DNA from: Psilocybe azurescens
Lineage: Eukaryota; Basidiomycota; Agaricomycetes; Agaricales; Agrocybaceae
NCBI GenBank assembly: GCA_023853785.1
Contig: JAJIRX010000997.1
Coordinates: forward strand, 1-30,948
Direction: 5' to 3'
Length of the DNA stretch: 30,948 bases
The notes under the pieces: model-generated
Databases searched by the model: none
What the model saw: only the letters and a program-made list of their open reading frames with translations
Told to the model about the DNA's origin: nothing
Shown: positions 9,913 through 21,704 of the stretch, piece after piece
Position numbering within the stretch: position 1 is the stretch's first letter
Layout of the letters: each line of letters starts with the position of its first letter
Translations under genes and position numbers: made by a program

Positions 9913-11661
9913 ATGAAGGTACTCGCAAATTCGCCAGTGCGAATTGCGGCCAGTGTTCTTGGCCTCGTGGTAAGCACTACCCGCATATTTATATACGACG
10001 ATACTGCTTTGACTGATAACTACAGATTTTACTTCACTTTCTAGCGACCTTCACACACGATGGATATGCCCGAGCCACATCAATACAGCGCTTCGCAACT
10101 TCAACGACGGTGGAAAAAATAGTAACACCACATCAAGATCCAGAAAACTCACCGGTATATACAAGAGTGAACGCGACTTTCGTCATCCTTTGCAGAAACG
10201 ATCAATTGTGGGACACCATCCGTTCTGTTCGGGAAATTGAGGATAAATTCAACCATAAATACCATTATCCCTACGTCTTTCTCAACGAAGTGCCGTTTGA
10301 CGAGGAATTCAAATAGTGAGCTTTCAAAGCCTGTATAGATTGTTAGTCCTCGTTCAGCTCACGTGGTCTCTTGTTAGCCGTCTAAAGACGATGGCCTCCT
10401 CAACGACGGAGTTCGGTCTCATCCCACGAGAGCATTGGTTCCAACCTGATTGGATCGATGAAGATAAAGCCTCGAAGTCCAGGGACAAGATGCAATCAGA
10501 GAATATCATCTATGGAGGTGAGTATCGCAGTCAGCCTTTACTACCCGTAATGAACTCGTCCTGTCCACTTTCAGGTAGCCTTTCATACCGGAACATGTGT
10601 CGATTCAACTCCGGTGTACGTAATACTCTTTCTAAATTTAGTCCTCGACAGAACCTGTCACTAACGAAGTTCTTCTACAGTTCTTCTTCCGGCATCCTTT
10701 GATGGAGAAATACAAGTGGTATTGGCGCATCGAGTGAGAATCTAAGACCACTATCGCATCTAACAATGTCTGATGAGTTCTCAGGCCCGATGTCCACTTC
10801 CATTGTAACATCCTAATTGACCCATTTCGATACATGGAGGAACACAACAAAGTCTACGGTAAGTTGGCTAATTCAGATATCAGGGGCTCCGCGTCCTCAC
10901 ACTCTCGATCAGCGTTTACAATTTCCATGGTCGAATACGAGGCAACTATACCCACTCTTTGGGGGCACGTCAAAGGTCGGTGATATTTCTCTAACTCATA
11001 TGTAATTGAAGAATCCCATGCAGACTTTTCGCCTTCTGTGTGCTAGATTTCATAAAACTTCATCCTGAGTTCGTGGCCAAAAAAAACGCTATGGGCTTCA
11101 TATCAGACGATGGCACCGGGGATCGGTACAATCTATGCCATTGTGCGTTATTTTATTTAGCCTGCTCTTGACGGCGTAGGGTGGCTGATTCAAAAACTCG
11201 TCATTGTCATCAGTCTGGAGTAACTTCGAGATAGCCAACATGGAATTCTGGCGCGGCGAGGCATATATGAAGTTTTTCGAATACTTGGACTCGCAGGGAG
11301 GGTTCTATTACGAGGTAAGCACCATTTTCTATGATATCGACATGAAATATTTATCCATCGTCATTCACCGCTATCAGAGGTGGGGAGACGCCCCTGTACA
11401 CTCAATCGCCGCTGCGCTCTTCGCTTCTCGAGACCAGATTCATTTCTTTGACGAAATAGGGTACGAGCATGCACCCTACACACATTGCCCCAAAGAAGGG
11501 GACAATTGGGCTAGAGGAAAGTGCACCTGTAAACCTGATAACAACTTCGGTGTGTACTAGTGCTCAGTCAGGTTCAGCGTTCTCTGTTCACTGACAATCT
11601 TTTAGACTTCGATGGAATCTCATGTCTCAACAAATTCCAAAACTTCATGAAGCAGGCATGA
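9913..11661 (+). CDS. KTR/KRE2-type alpha-1,2-mannosyltransferase (glycosyltransferase family 15)
   Basis: Eleven exons join in frame without repair: 9913-9969, 10026-10315, 10378-10517, 10575-10615, 10681-10733, 10785-10858, 10913-10975, 11047-11142, 11214-11314, 11378-11549 and 11606-11661, giving 380 residues. Residues about 9-30 form a single signal anchor, as expected for a type II Golgi enzyme. Family blocks follow in order: [20 protein letters not shown] from about residue 68, [54 protein letters not shown] at 194-213, [49 protein letters not shown], and [15 protein letters not shown]. The Glu in FWSNFEI (about 277) is where the proposed catalytic Glu of yeast Kre2 falls. These enzymes add alpha-1,2-mannose from GDP-mannose to N- and O-glycans. 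In the EPxVxFxCD block the usual CD is CN here. Length fits the short, KTR4-like end of the family. Confidence 0.92.
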
Positions 11662-12462
11662 TCACTCCGACTCAAGAATTAGTTGATCACAAACATAATC
11701 GATACCCTGCCTATACCCAGCAACGAGCAACACTACAATCCCTTCAATTACCTACCTGTTATCCAACATTTGTATCATTAGCTTAGTTTTAAAAATTGTA
11801 AAGCTCCATTTCGCTGGATATCGCGCTGCGCGATCTAATTACAGTGCAGTGCACATCAGATCTTCGCCAGGGGAATCACTTCTACCATAACAACTTCGGG
11901 GATAGCTATTTGATGTGGCCTTGGACGGCCTCCCAAGCCCGCGTCATAATAAATATACACGAGACGCTTATTCTGAGGTTTTCTCAGACAGATAACCGTC
12001 ATGACTACATGCAACTATTCGATACATGTAATTTCATAGAAGCTATTTCACAGGATAATTACAACAACCCCTCAAACACTCCTGTACCATGTACTTCATC
12101 TCAGGGGGAACTTCTACAAGCAAGACCCGAAAGATAAAAAGCTTGAAGAAAAACACAAGAGAGCATCAAGGAACGACATAGATAGATAGATAGATAGGTT
12201 ACTAGATAAACAAAGATACGGGTGAGTAGAAGGGAAGGAGAGGAATCGATAATGTACAGTTACAGTCCAAGTCCTAGTCCTGGCGACTCTACTGCTACAT
12301 ACATGGTAGCAAGTATACCTGAAAATATACAGCGATCATCGGTGTCTACTGCATCATTCGTCATGGTCGAATGCCTATGCATATGCAGATAGTATGGCAT
12401 GTCTTCAAAATCGAATTCGAAGACAGACAAGTCACGGTGTGTGTGTTGCACGACCCATGACC
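11662..12462. other. convergent 3' flanks of GT15 and IML2
   Basis: The two neighbours end toward each other here. An open frame at 11844-12137 has no recognised domain and is not called. A short near-palindrome, ATCGCGC-T-GCGCGAT, lies at 11820-11834, and a GATA microsatellite at 12177-12197. Confidence 0.45.
12177..12197 (+). repeat. GATA microsatellite
   Basis: About five tandem copies of the tetranucleotide GATA, ending in GG, in the non-coding space between the convergent genes. Confidence 0.85.
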
Positions 12463-15400
12463 TTACAGCCTCCCACCTTTGCTACCGCTCTCCAGCGCAT
12501 CGACAGCAGCATGCGTGCGCATATGGAGTGCATTCTCCATACTATACTTGCCCTTCCTCCCACTCGCACCAACCTCCAGCGGCTTCCCCGAAAGCACGAG
12601 CTCAAGCTCCGCTTTCGCGAGCGCAGGTTTAGACTGGCACGCGTACAGACGCCCAAGCTCGTAATCTGCGTTTTCGAGAAAGAAAAAGAAAGAGTGCAAG
12701 TGGTTAACAACGGATAGCAACAGACGGCAGATTAAGGGAAAGGAGAAAAGAAGAAACTCACGAGCGTGATATACCAGCTGGTGGTCCAGCTCGATCTTCG
12801 GACCGTACTCAAACACTGCTTTGAAAGACGCGGCGGCCTCGCGCTCCGCCACTTCCTTGCTCAGCATACCCGTGCTCAGCGTGTCTTCGTCGGCGGGATC
12901 CAAATCCGCATCGGGGTCCTATAAATTACAATAACAAGCAAAAAAGAAGAAAAGGGAAAGGGGACAAGGTAAGCAGCGCAATTCCTCGAAAAACACAAGA
13001 AAATATCCCAAACGCACCGGATGCGCAATATAGCGCATGCACACGCCCCTTAAGAACATGCCCAAGCAGAAATCGTCCCAATACCCCCTCCGCGCGTCTT
13101 CCCATACCCTTTCTCCACCTCCTTCCGCCTACTGCCTTCCCGAACCGACCCCTCCTTCCCTTTCTCTTCCACAACCTCCTCCTTCTCTTTCGCGTTCCCA
13201 TTTATCTCACCACCAGCACCGGCACCCAGCGCATCCAAACACCCGTCCACCCACCCCAGCTCCCCAAGGAGCTTCACCACCTCCGGCAGCATGCGCGTGA
13301 GGATGACGCTCCGCGGCGCATGCGCGATGCCCTGGAAGAGATACGCCATCTCCAGCGCGGGCAGCGCGAGCCTGTTGTTCTGCGCGAGGAACTTGCGCGC
13401 TTTGCGTGCGACAAGTTTCTGTTGGTTGACAGATAATCAGGGTGTAGACATGAGGTTAGTAAGACTTGTGATTGGGATAGGAGGGGAAATGGAGTATTGA
13501 GGGATGAGATCGGACGAAACGGGACGAACCTCCAGTGGAATGCTCTTTCCAGCAATCTTCTGCCTCAGCCCTGGGACTTTCTCCATCAACTTGATAGCCT
13601 CTGCCAGGTTCTTCTCGCTCTCCTTTTCATCCGCCGACGACACGGAGGTGCTCTCCAACAAGCAGACAGCCATCCCGTACGAGTAAATTGCTTTTGACCA
13701 CTAAAAGGAAAAAGGAAACGGAAACAAATCAGCATCCAATTCCAGAAGAAAAATAACGCGCATATATGCGCCAAAAAAAAAATAAAGGTAAGCCAATCCC
13801 CTCTCCCTGACCAATCTCCAAATTGCGCATCGATCCCAATTCCAGTTCCCCCCAAAAAATTCCAACTCCAAAAAAAAAATAACCCAATAAAAAAATACCA
13901 GCAAAAAACTCACCGTAGCCTCCCGCTCCAAATCCCTCCAACACTCCAAACTCCTTCCAACCTCCCACAGCGCAGGTTCGCAATCGCCATCTCCCAAAAG
14001 CTGATATGGTGCAGGTTGCGGTACTGGCTTTGGGAGCGCATGGCGAGGGTGTAGTAGTGGATGGCCTGTGCGGGGCGCGAGCGCACGAGCGCGAGGCGGC
14101 CGGCGCCGAAGAGGAAGAATACGCCTGTAGGTAAGTTTTAGCGGGGATGGAATGGGGAACGGGGAAAGAGGGAAATGGTGAATATGTGGAAGGAAGGTTC
14201 GTTAGTTGAGTTCTTCTTTTTGTGCAAGGAGGAATGCGAATGCGAATGCGAGGACTCACCATTTGGATACCGCTTCAAATTCCACTTCAGAATCTTACTC
14301 GCCACGCCAATGTCCACGCCTTCAAACGTGAAGCTCGAAAGGACGAGGTGGAAGATGAGCAGGCACATGTCGCATATCGACCGCCGCACGCCTTCTTCGG
14401 CTGAAAACGAAAAGGAAGAAAAAGAAATGAAAAAGAATGCGCCGGTCAGTAAATGTATAGGGTTAAGACATGGACATGGAAAAATAGAAAGAAAGAAAAA
14501 AGAAAAGAGTGTTCGTCCGAACACATTCCCTTACCCAACCCCATCATTGACCATCCCCATCCTCATACTTCCCAACTGAGAAAATACGAGACAAGCAAAA
14601 GGACGTACCTGCGCCGATTCTAGGTTCATCCTCCCCTCGCCCTCAACCCACCCGCCCGCCTTCATCAAACACTCCAGCCCATACCTCCGATCGCCCTTGT
14701 ACCCAAACAGCTCCACGAGCGTCATCAGCTTGCCCGGCATCAGGCTCAGGATGATATTGCACATCCCGACGCCCAGGAGCACGCCCGACCGGAAGTGCAC
14801 GTCGATGGCGGGGTCCGTGCCTGTGGGGTGCAGGGCGTCCATGTGGTCGATGTATGCGCCCAGCTGGCGGTATATCGAGATGGTGGTGCGCATGTTCAGG
14901 CTGATTTGGTAGGATAGAATAGGATTAGCAAGTCGTAAGTCGTAAATTATAATCAGGATAAAAACACCACTCACGCCTCCTTGATAAACGCCAGCCAATC
15001 GCCACTGTACACAATCCCCAGCAGGGCTTTCTCAAACAGGCTCTCCGCATACACGAGCTCCGCGTGGCGCTCGACGTCCGTCATGCTCTTGATCCACTGC
15101 ACGCTGCCTGGGGAGAGCGCGGACGAGACGGACGAGACGACGTACCCGGCGACGCGCGAGCCGAGGAACGCGGCCTTCTTGCGGTGCAGCGACGCGATGT
15201 GGTTCCCGTGCTTGGTGTGTGCGATCCCGGAGAGCAGGTCCTGTGTGCGTGGAGTCGGGAGGGGAGGGGAAAGGGGAGGAAAGGCGTTGATGTTAGTTGG
15301 CCATGTATTGAGAAAGAGAGTAGGGAATTTCAATCAGCGCGAGTGCGAGTCGTGCTTATAATTAGAACATGTATGCACGTCGTAAAGGCGGGTAATGGGG

Positions 15401-16316
15401 ATGGGGATCACGGTGATGATCATTGTCGTCCCCCAGCTTCTCGTCGCTTCGCAAGTCACCTCGACCAGAACAGAACGCCGAAAAAAGAAACGACAAGAAA
15501 ACGAACGCGATAACGCATGTATACGTGAGCCCAGCCCAAAGCATGGATAGGATCATGAATAATGATGATCACTGTCACTGTCAATCCCCCTCGCCTCGAA
15601 CGCCGACCAAAACAAACGACAAAAAATGAACGCAACAACGTATACAGAGTAGGACGGCATGGGTACGATCATGACCTCTGTCAATCCACCCTCGCCTCGC
15701 CTTCCCGGGCTCTGTCCCTGGCTCCGCAAAGAACAGAACACAAAAAAGGGAACAAACCCAAAGAGAAGGGAACTCACCGGATCCTCATAGCTCATCAGCC
15801 CCTTCACACACTGTATGAGCCCAAAGCCCGTCGCAACGTACAGCCTCTCCATGCTCTCATCCTGCGCCTCCAAATACGCCTCGCTCTCGAGCATCTTGCT
15901 GGACAGGAACAGCTCGAGCGCGTACGAGACGTCGGGGATGTCCTCCAGTGCGACGGCGGGCGTGTAGGGGTACACCGTGCTGGGGGTGCCGTGAACCGGC
16001 TCTGGTAGGACGCAGGTGCGAAGGGGGTCGTGGGTGTGTTGGGGGATTCTGTTTGGGAGGCGCTGGAGGTGGGGCTAGTCATGGATGTGTCAAAGGTGGT
16101 GGTGGTTAGGGCTGAGGTCGGGGTGATGGGCGGGAGGGAAGGCGGAAGGCTGTCCATGTCGGTGTGGTTGGATGTGGATGTAGCTGGTGTTAGAAGAGAT
16201 TTATCGGCTGGATCTAGGTTGCTCTCCTCAGAGTCGCTGTTTTGTGGGGTAGCGACCGCTGGAGTCGTAGATGGGGCAGCTGTAGAGAGACCGGCGAACA
16301 ACGATCTGAAATCCAT
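12463..16316 (-). CDS. IML2: IML2 (DUF3808, TTC39-like) inclusion-body clearance protein
   Basis: Nine exons: 15778-16316, 14975-15240, 14609-14900, 14260-14400, 13914-14124, 13530-13700, 13018-13418, 12762-12918 and 12463-12665, about 795 residues if repaired. A Ser/Thr/Pro-rich N-terminus precedes the conserved body, whose blocks appear in family order: MERLYVATGFGLIQCVKGLM, AHTKHGNHIASLHRKKAAFL, SMTDVERHAELVYAESLFEK, MPGKLMTLVELFGYKGDRR, RRSICDMCLLIFHLVLSSFT, FFLFGAGRLALV, SQYRNLHHISFWEMAIANL, LAQNNRLALPALEMAYLFQG, and SGRKGKYSMENALHMRTHAA. Yeast Iml2 sits on lipid droplets and mitochondria and helps clear protein inclusions; the animal relatives are TTC39 proteins. Single-base losses break the frame in exon 1 (C5 runs, 15982-16045), exon 3 (14633-14636), exon 5 (near 13975) and exon 7 (13084-13088). 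Restoring one base at each gives an uninterrupted family match. Intron 1 is unusually long at 537 nt. Confidence 0.9.
13758..13771. repeat. 14-bp perfect palindrome in IML2 intron 5
   Basis: GCGCATATATGCGC reads the same on both strands. It lies in a 213-nt intron that also contains several A8-A9 runs and repeated CCAA/CTCC-A-run segments. Confidence 0.6.
15406..15777. repeat. degenerate three-unit tandem repeat filling IML2 intron 1
   Basis: Units start with GATCA at 15406, 15551 and 15667 and are about 145, 116 and 111 nt long. Units 1 and 2 share GCCGA-A-runs, AAACGACAA, GAACGC and a GTATAC segment. Units 2 and 3 share CTGTCAATCC followed by CCCTCGCCTCG. Units 1 and 3 share AGAACAGAAC followed by an A-run. 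The repeat accounts for most of the 537-nt intron; the gene's other introns are 74-213 nt. Confidence 0.65.
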
Positions 16317-17612
16317 GGCAAGTACAAAAATTCAGAAAGTCCAAGACGATGGTGGAGAGTGTTAACAACAGCGTACGTGTCGTGGCAGCGAGAGAAACAA
16401 ATTCGGACCCGAAATTGATGTGGTAGGGAAAGGAAAAGTTAATTAAGAATTAAACGCATCATCATATGATAGAGAAAGAATAGAATCCATTAGCATCCGG
16501 TGAGAGCACACCAGAAAGCTGAATGCCACTTACCGAGTGTGTGGGGGTATCCTATCAGCTGATGGGTAGTCGTGTGGAGGAACGTCAAGTGTTGGTGGTA
16601 GGTGGTGGTGGAAAGTAAATCCTCCGCTATGAACCCTTCCGCAAATCGAAAAAGGGTCGATGTCATTTATTCTCACGCTTATTAACGAACATGCATCAAG
16701 TCTTGACTGAGATTTTATCTTTGGTTTAAGTATCTAGGCTGGCAAATGACTGCAAAGAAAAGGGCCCATTTTCCATCAGCTCACCCCTCTAGTATAAGCA
16801 CATATTTTGTTCCATACACACAGACGTCTCTTGAACTTAGCCAGGTATCTCTGGTCTTGCTTTCTTCTAATTCACTCATAAATTTCAATTACTAGTTCCG
16901 TTTAATTGTCAATGAGAGCCCGGTCTGCGAACGCTATTTGTGCTTGTGGCTATATGCTAACCACTTCATCATGTCACCATCATCAAGCATATCAACCATT
17001 GTGTCTTCCTTCGCTAGTCATTAATGTTCCGGGGTTCATGGTACTTCATCGCCCTGTGTCGTTGACGCCTTAAATGATTGGATGCATCTCCCGAACATGA
17101 TTTGAAAAGAGGCCTGGATGAGAGAGCGGTAGTGAGGTACAGTCTATTTTATTCGACATCTAAACGTCTACACTTTGGGCTGATAATGATAGACTTTAGA
17201 TGACAGAAAGTGCAGCCACCCATTGGTTTTGTCAGCATAGGCAGCATCTCTAAGCAAGCATTTGATGAGTCACATATATAATCTTAGGCTCGTCGCTGGG
17301 AAATTGGAATGCATTGACAGTCCTTTATATTTAGCGGTTATCCAACGGCTATGCTGACTGACGATGCTCGAAGGCGCCTTAATCAGCAATAATCTTCCCT
17401 TTTAGCTTTAACATGGATATAGCCTATAACTCGGAGCGGGAGCGGGACATATTTATCCATATAAAACCCAGTGCGAAGTGCGCATAGAGACTAATAGATT
17501 CCGGCAAAGACACGTCCATTCCCACCTCTCGAGGCTGTCCTACGTGTTCGCACCGTTATTTTTCACAATCTAGTCTCGCTCTCCCGCTCCCCCCTCCACA
17601 GCGACATCCACC
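16317..17612. promoter_or_regulatory. divergent promoter region between IML2 and the OYE-like gene
   Basis: 1.3 kb with no supported gene, separating two divergently transcribed genes. A TATAAAA at 17460-17466 lies 147 bases before the OYE-like ATG. A GGTGG-rich tract lies at about 16590-16613 on the IML2 side. Confidence 0.5.
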
Positions 17613-19078
17613 ATGTCCACCTCCGCCTCCGCCTCCGCCCTCTTCACCCCCATCCAAATCGGCACCTGCCGCCTAGAGCACCGCATCGTCCTCGCCCCCT
17701 CACCCGCTTCCGCTCCACGCAGAAAGAGCACGTCCCCGTGCTCCCGATCATGCCCACATACTACGCACAGCGCGCGTCCTGCAGTGGGACCTTGCTTATT
17801 ACCGAGGCGACGTATATCTCGGCGCAGGCGGGCGGGGACGATAACGTCCCGGGCATTTGGAGTCCGGAGCAGATTGCTGCGTGGAAGGAGGTGTGTGATC
17901 GCGATTGTATTAGCTTTCATCTGGGGAATCATGATCGCGAGCTTCGATGAACTAACGAATGCATACTTAGGTCACTGACGCGGTACATGCGCAAAATCGT
18001 TCATCTACCTCCAGCTCTGGTCCCTAGGGCGCGCCGCAACACCCTCCACCCTTATCGAAGACGGGCTCGACTTCGTCGCGCCCTCCCCATCCCCATGAAG
18101 CCCTCCTCCAAAGACATCCCCGCGCGCTAACCATCCCCGAGATCCGCACCTACGTCCAACAATACGCCACCGCCGCGCACAACGCGGTGCACCTCGCAGG
18201 GTTCGACGGCGTCGAGGTGCACAGCGCGAACGGGTATCTGCTGGACCAGTTTCTGCAAGATGTGAGCAACCAGAGGCAGGATGAGTATGGGGGCAGTGTG
18301 GAGGGGAGAAGCAGGTTCACGCTGGAGGCTGTTGACGCTGTGGTGAGAGAGGTGGGCGCGGAGAGGGTCGGGATTCGGCTTAGTCCTTGGAGTGCGTTTC
18401 AAGGTGTGTAGTATGCCTTTATCTTCCTGAATATCCTGAATTCATTCTATCTTACTTTACTTTACTTTACAGGCATGAAAATGGCCGACCCAATCCCTCA
18501 ATTCACACACCTCGTCTCATCCCTCGTCGCCGCCCACCCAACCCTAGCATACCTGCACGCCATCGAGCCGCGCCGCGGCGCTCCCCGCACGAGTCTAACG
18601 ACTTCCTCCGGAAGCTCTGGAAATCCCCCCATCATCATTGTCGAGTACACCGAGTTCAACCCGCGTTTTTATCAGCTGCGATGGATACACGCGGGACACG
18701 GCTATTGCCCGCGCGGATAGCGACGGGGACGTGATCGCATTTGGGAAGTCTTTCCTTGCTAACGTACGTTCAAACTTCACCTTTCCATTCCTTTCCCACC
18801 CCATTCCATACTTTTCTCATGGGTTCACATCACTGACTGCATCCACAACAGCCCGACCTCCCTTACCGGCTCAAAAACAACATCCCCTAAACGCATGGAA
18901 CAACAAGACGTTCTACAGTCGCGCACACCTCCCGGGCACCGAGATAGGGTATATCGATTACCCGTTTGCCGCTGCGCCTGTCTCTTCTGCCACGCATTCA
19001 AGTTTGCCTTTAGCAAACGGGGGTACAGAGCCTGTAGAGAAGCCGGAGCCTGAGGAAAGGGAGAAGAGCAATCTATAG
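17613..19078 (+). CDS. NADH:flavin oxidoreductase of the old yellow enzyme family, frame-broken
   Basis: Four exons: 17613-17890, 17971-18403, 18473-18763 and 18852-19078. The start sits in a strong context (CCACCATGTCC). Blocks in order: [101 protein letters not shown] with the His-x-x-Asn substrate pair, [13 protein letters not shown], the C-terminal FMN-binding stretch [12 protein letters not shown] and [18 protein letters not shown], and YIDYPF. The enzyme would reduce activated alkenes using NAD(P)H and FMN. The frame is broken at C5 17695-17699, A4 17993-17996, C4 18085-18088, C4 18118-18121, around 18625-18670 (C6 and T5), and C4 18884-18887. At all but one of these a single missing base restores the family match. 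A C-terminal Glu/Pro-rich tail follows. Either a pseudogene or an artefact of homopolymer under-calling. Confidence 0.85.
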
Positions 19079-20279
19079 AGTTACGTTAACCGTACACTCG
19101 ATTTTAACGAGATTGTTGAAGATCTGCTCACAACTTAACTCCGATTGCGCATATACACAAGACCGGGCAAAGCTATAATTCTGTGTAGAGACATACCTTT
19201 GAAGTATACACAACTCCAACTGGAGTTATATTTTTGAAGATATAATATTGTCAAATATGACTCTGTCCTCGAGAATTTACATAGATACAATCCGGTCCGT
19301 TCGTCTGAAGAAGCAGGACGCTGAAGACAGGGGCTAAGTTTCGGAGTGGGGGCCGGGATATCGGTTGTGTGGGCCGGTGATCGTGGGGGTACTCTGAGAC
19401 GATGGTTGTGCTTGCCCTGGCTTGCACACAATGGCAACAACGCCATCCTCGTATCTTCAGCACTCAGCAGGGAAAACGACTTCAAATTTCTCTGTGTATT
19501 CTGTGGACATCCTTTTTGTAGCTCTATTTGCCAAATGTCCGCCTCGCCTACTGCTTTCAATCGGCGACTCTCATAGCCAATAACGCCTATTTACATTGGA
19601 AAGAGCCGTCCAGAAGCTGTTCAAGTTGCCTAGGAGAATATAAGACTTTCAGGTATAGCTTAGGAGGCACACATTCATCAGAGATCCAAAGGCTCCCATA
19701 ACCTTTTTCAATCAGTCATGATGATGGTTCCAGCTCCAGCATGAGGAGATACCTGATTCAGACGAATGATAAAGCTCCAGGCCCTAAGCAACCAGCTTCC
19801 GCACTGCATCTTTCCATGTTGCTATTGGCTTCAAAATGACGGGCATAAACGACTGTACATGATGTAAGATCGCCTTCTTGCCTTATTTCCACGGGAGATC
19901 ACGAACGGCAATGTGTGGGGGTTATACACCCAGCGCGGGGTTCAAATCTTCGTCTGCTATTTAACGCTCGTTGTAAGGCCTGGAGTGGAGAGTTGGAGAG
20001 CTGTGTTAATACACGCTATATACACCAAATCCATATCGTGATGGAAGGGGTGGACGGGGTTCAGGATGGTCCCCCTTTGACTGCTACGGTCAAAAGAGTT
20101 GTTTTTTTTTCAGAGCACGACAATGTGCTTTGCGCTTACGTGTCCGAAGTACCACAAGCAAACACACAGATGCCCGCTACCGTCTATCTCTATCGCCGAG
20201 AGGAAAGGATATGTCTCATACTTCAACGGTCACTGAAACTGAGACTCGTCAAGGCGGATGATGATCGCTAATATATGGT
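19079..20279. other. intergenic stretch, no supported gene
   Basis: Open frames at 19135-19576 (both strands) and 19915-20271 (plus) show no domain, signal peptide or splice pattern. The second may include the eroded front part of the F-box-like copy whose tail starts near 20280, but no alignment block was found in it. Confidence 0.4.
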
Positions 20280-20640
20280 AATTCTTCGCCTATGTTAGAA
20301 TTTCAGGCTTCTCGCGAAGTGCTCATGGATCTGAAATGTTACATCTTTCTTGAGGATAACATTGAAAAAATTATAGCATAGCTACGACGATTGGATAACC
20401 GCGTTCAGACGAAAATTATCCACAACATATCAGCCGGCATGCTACCTAATATCTCGCCAGATCAAACCTCTCTGCTTCCCAACATGCAGGTTTCCGTGGC
20501 AAAGAAGTCATGTCTATGTAATGTATTATGTGATCCTCGGGTCTGTTGGTGAGTATCGTTCGCTGAATCAATATACACTTCTTGCCAGCTAAATGCCTAA
20601 CTATGGCTGCTTTGGATTCTTACAGGTGTCACAATGGTGG
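20280..20640 (+). pseudogene. tail fragment of an F-box-like paralogue
   Basis: The DNA around 20295-20400 (TTAGAATTTCAGGCTTCTCGCGAAG...) parallels 4681-4790 of the copy at 3564 (CTGAGAATTGACAGGCTTCTCGTGAAA...). The C-terminal block reads NISPDQTSLLPNMQVSVAKK at about 20450-20509, matching NIPSGLTSLLPVVQVSV of that copy. The following intron is also shared: a GTGAGTATCGTTCGCTGA start at about 20550 mirrors GTAAGTACCATCCGCTGA at 4948. Only the 3' part survives and it is out of frame. Confidence 0.6.
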
Positions 20641-21704
20641 AAACGGCGGGATTGGTTTGGTTTTGCAGATGCCCTTTGGGAAATTTAATCAAACTGAGGC
20701 TCTTCAAGTTAATTTTTGCCCTTTGATCGAAACTAGTTTGCTTGGTTTTTAGGGTCACGTATACACCACAACGTGCTTCTTTGTTGATTACCTTGTTCTT
20801 AGTACAAATTGCCAGGCGTGGATAAAGGGTTTTTGTGTAATAAAAAATTCATCATCTCTACAGGAAATATAGGTGAAAGGGCGACGGCTTCGAAATCGAG
20901 GATGTTCTTTCTGATCTTTGAATGAGTCAAATACAATGAATGTTTTCAAGCACCTTTTTATTACCTTCACACAGTGGCAGGAACTTCTTCATTATCGACA
21001 TGATGCATTTGAGAACGATAGCCGCCGCAGATTCCCTGTATATAAATACCTTGCTTTCGCAGTCTCTCAACCAATATCCAGATCGATACAGTCAACATGA
21101 GGTATGCCACTAGACTCGATCTGTCACTTACAACATGGTTAATCAGTCATCCACGCACAGGTCCTCCACTTTACTACCGGCGATTCTTTTTCTAAAACTT
21201 TCCAGATGATTTACCTTCCCCAGTGGATACTACCTTGTGGGTTAAAAACGTTAATTGTTGTCTCTGCAGATGCTTAATTGAATTATCAAGATCTGTCCAG
21301 CTCTTTTCAGCATGAGTTGGTTAAAGGTACACCTCCAGAAGATTGTACTCGTTGTAGACTTCCAGTGCACGCGAGAACGACTCAGGAATTATTTATCCTT
21401 GTGTTGGCCGGTGAGCACTGCACACTGATAAGCCTATTCGCCAATTAACTGATCAACACCTTCTCTTGGCGTAAGATGTTCCCTATCTTTCGCGGGAGAC
21501 ATTCTCGGTGCGCAGAGCTTTTGAGTCACTGGGGACCTTACAGCGTCTTTCACATCATCTTACAGTGTATACACCGGTTGGGGTCATCATACAAAACGGT
21601 GTTGGTGCTATTACAGATCCCTGGACTTATCCGGGTCGTCCTGTGTCCATATCGAGTCGGGTGTGCATCCAGTACAATCCAGAATCAGTGCTCTCATATG
21701 CATA
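20641..21704. other. spacer inside the F-box-like cluster
   Basis: No supported gene. A strong TATA box (TATATAAATA, 21039-21048) lies about 50 bases before an ATG at 21097, which would start a tiny exon ATGAG followed by a GT...AG intron and a hydrophobic reading (MRSSTLLPAILFLKLSR) that stops at once. This could be the promoter and signal-peptide exon of a lost small gene. The frame at 21508-21720 has no recognised domain. Confidence 0.35.
21039..21048 (+). promoter_or_regulatory. TATA box of a possible lost gene
   Basis: TATATAAATA about 50 bases ahead of ATGAG|GTATGC, a start codon immediately followed by a donor-like site. Good form for a fungal core promoter, but no complete gene follows. 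Confidence 0.35.

Noticed and set aside
11844..12137. 97-codon open frame after the mannosyltransferase
   Set aside because: It lies in the convergent 3' flank, has no recognised features and starts without a promoter.
13729..14579. Long open frames on both strands of this interval
   Set aside because: They run through IML2 exons and introns in the wrong frame or on the opposite strand. The IML2 exon structure explains the sequence.
19930..19965. GGTTCAAATC resembling the T-arm of a tRNA
   Set aside because: The flanking bases do not form the 5-bp T-stem, and there is no A-box or acceptor stem upstream.
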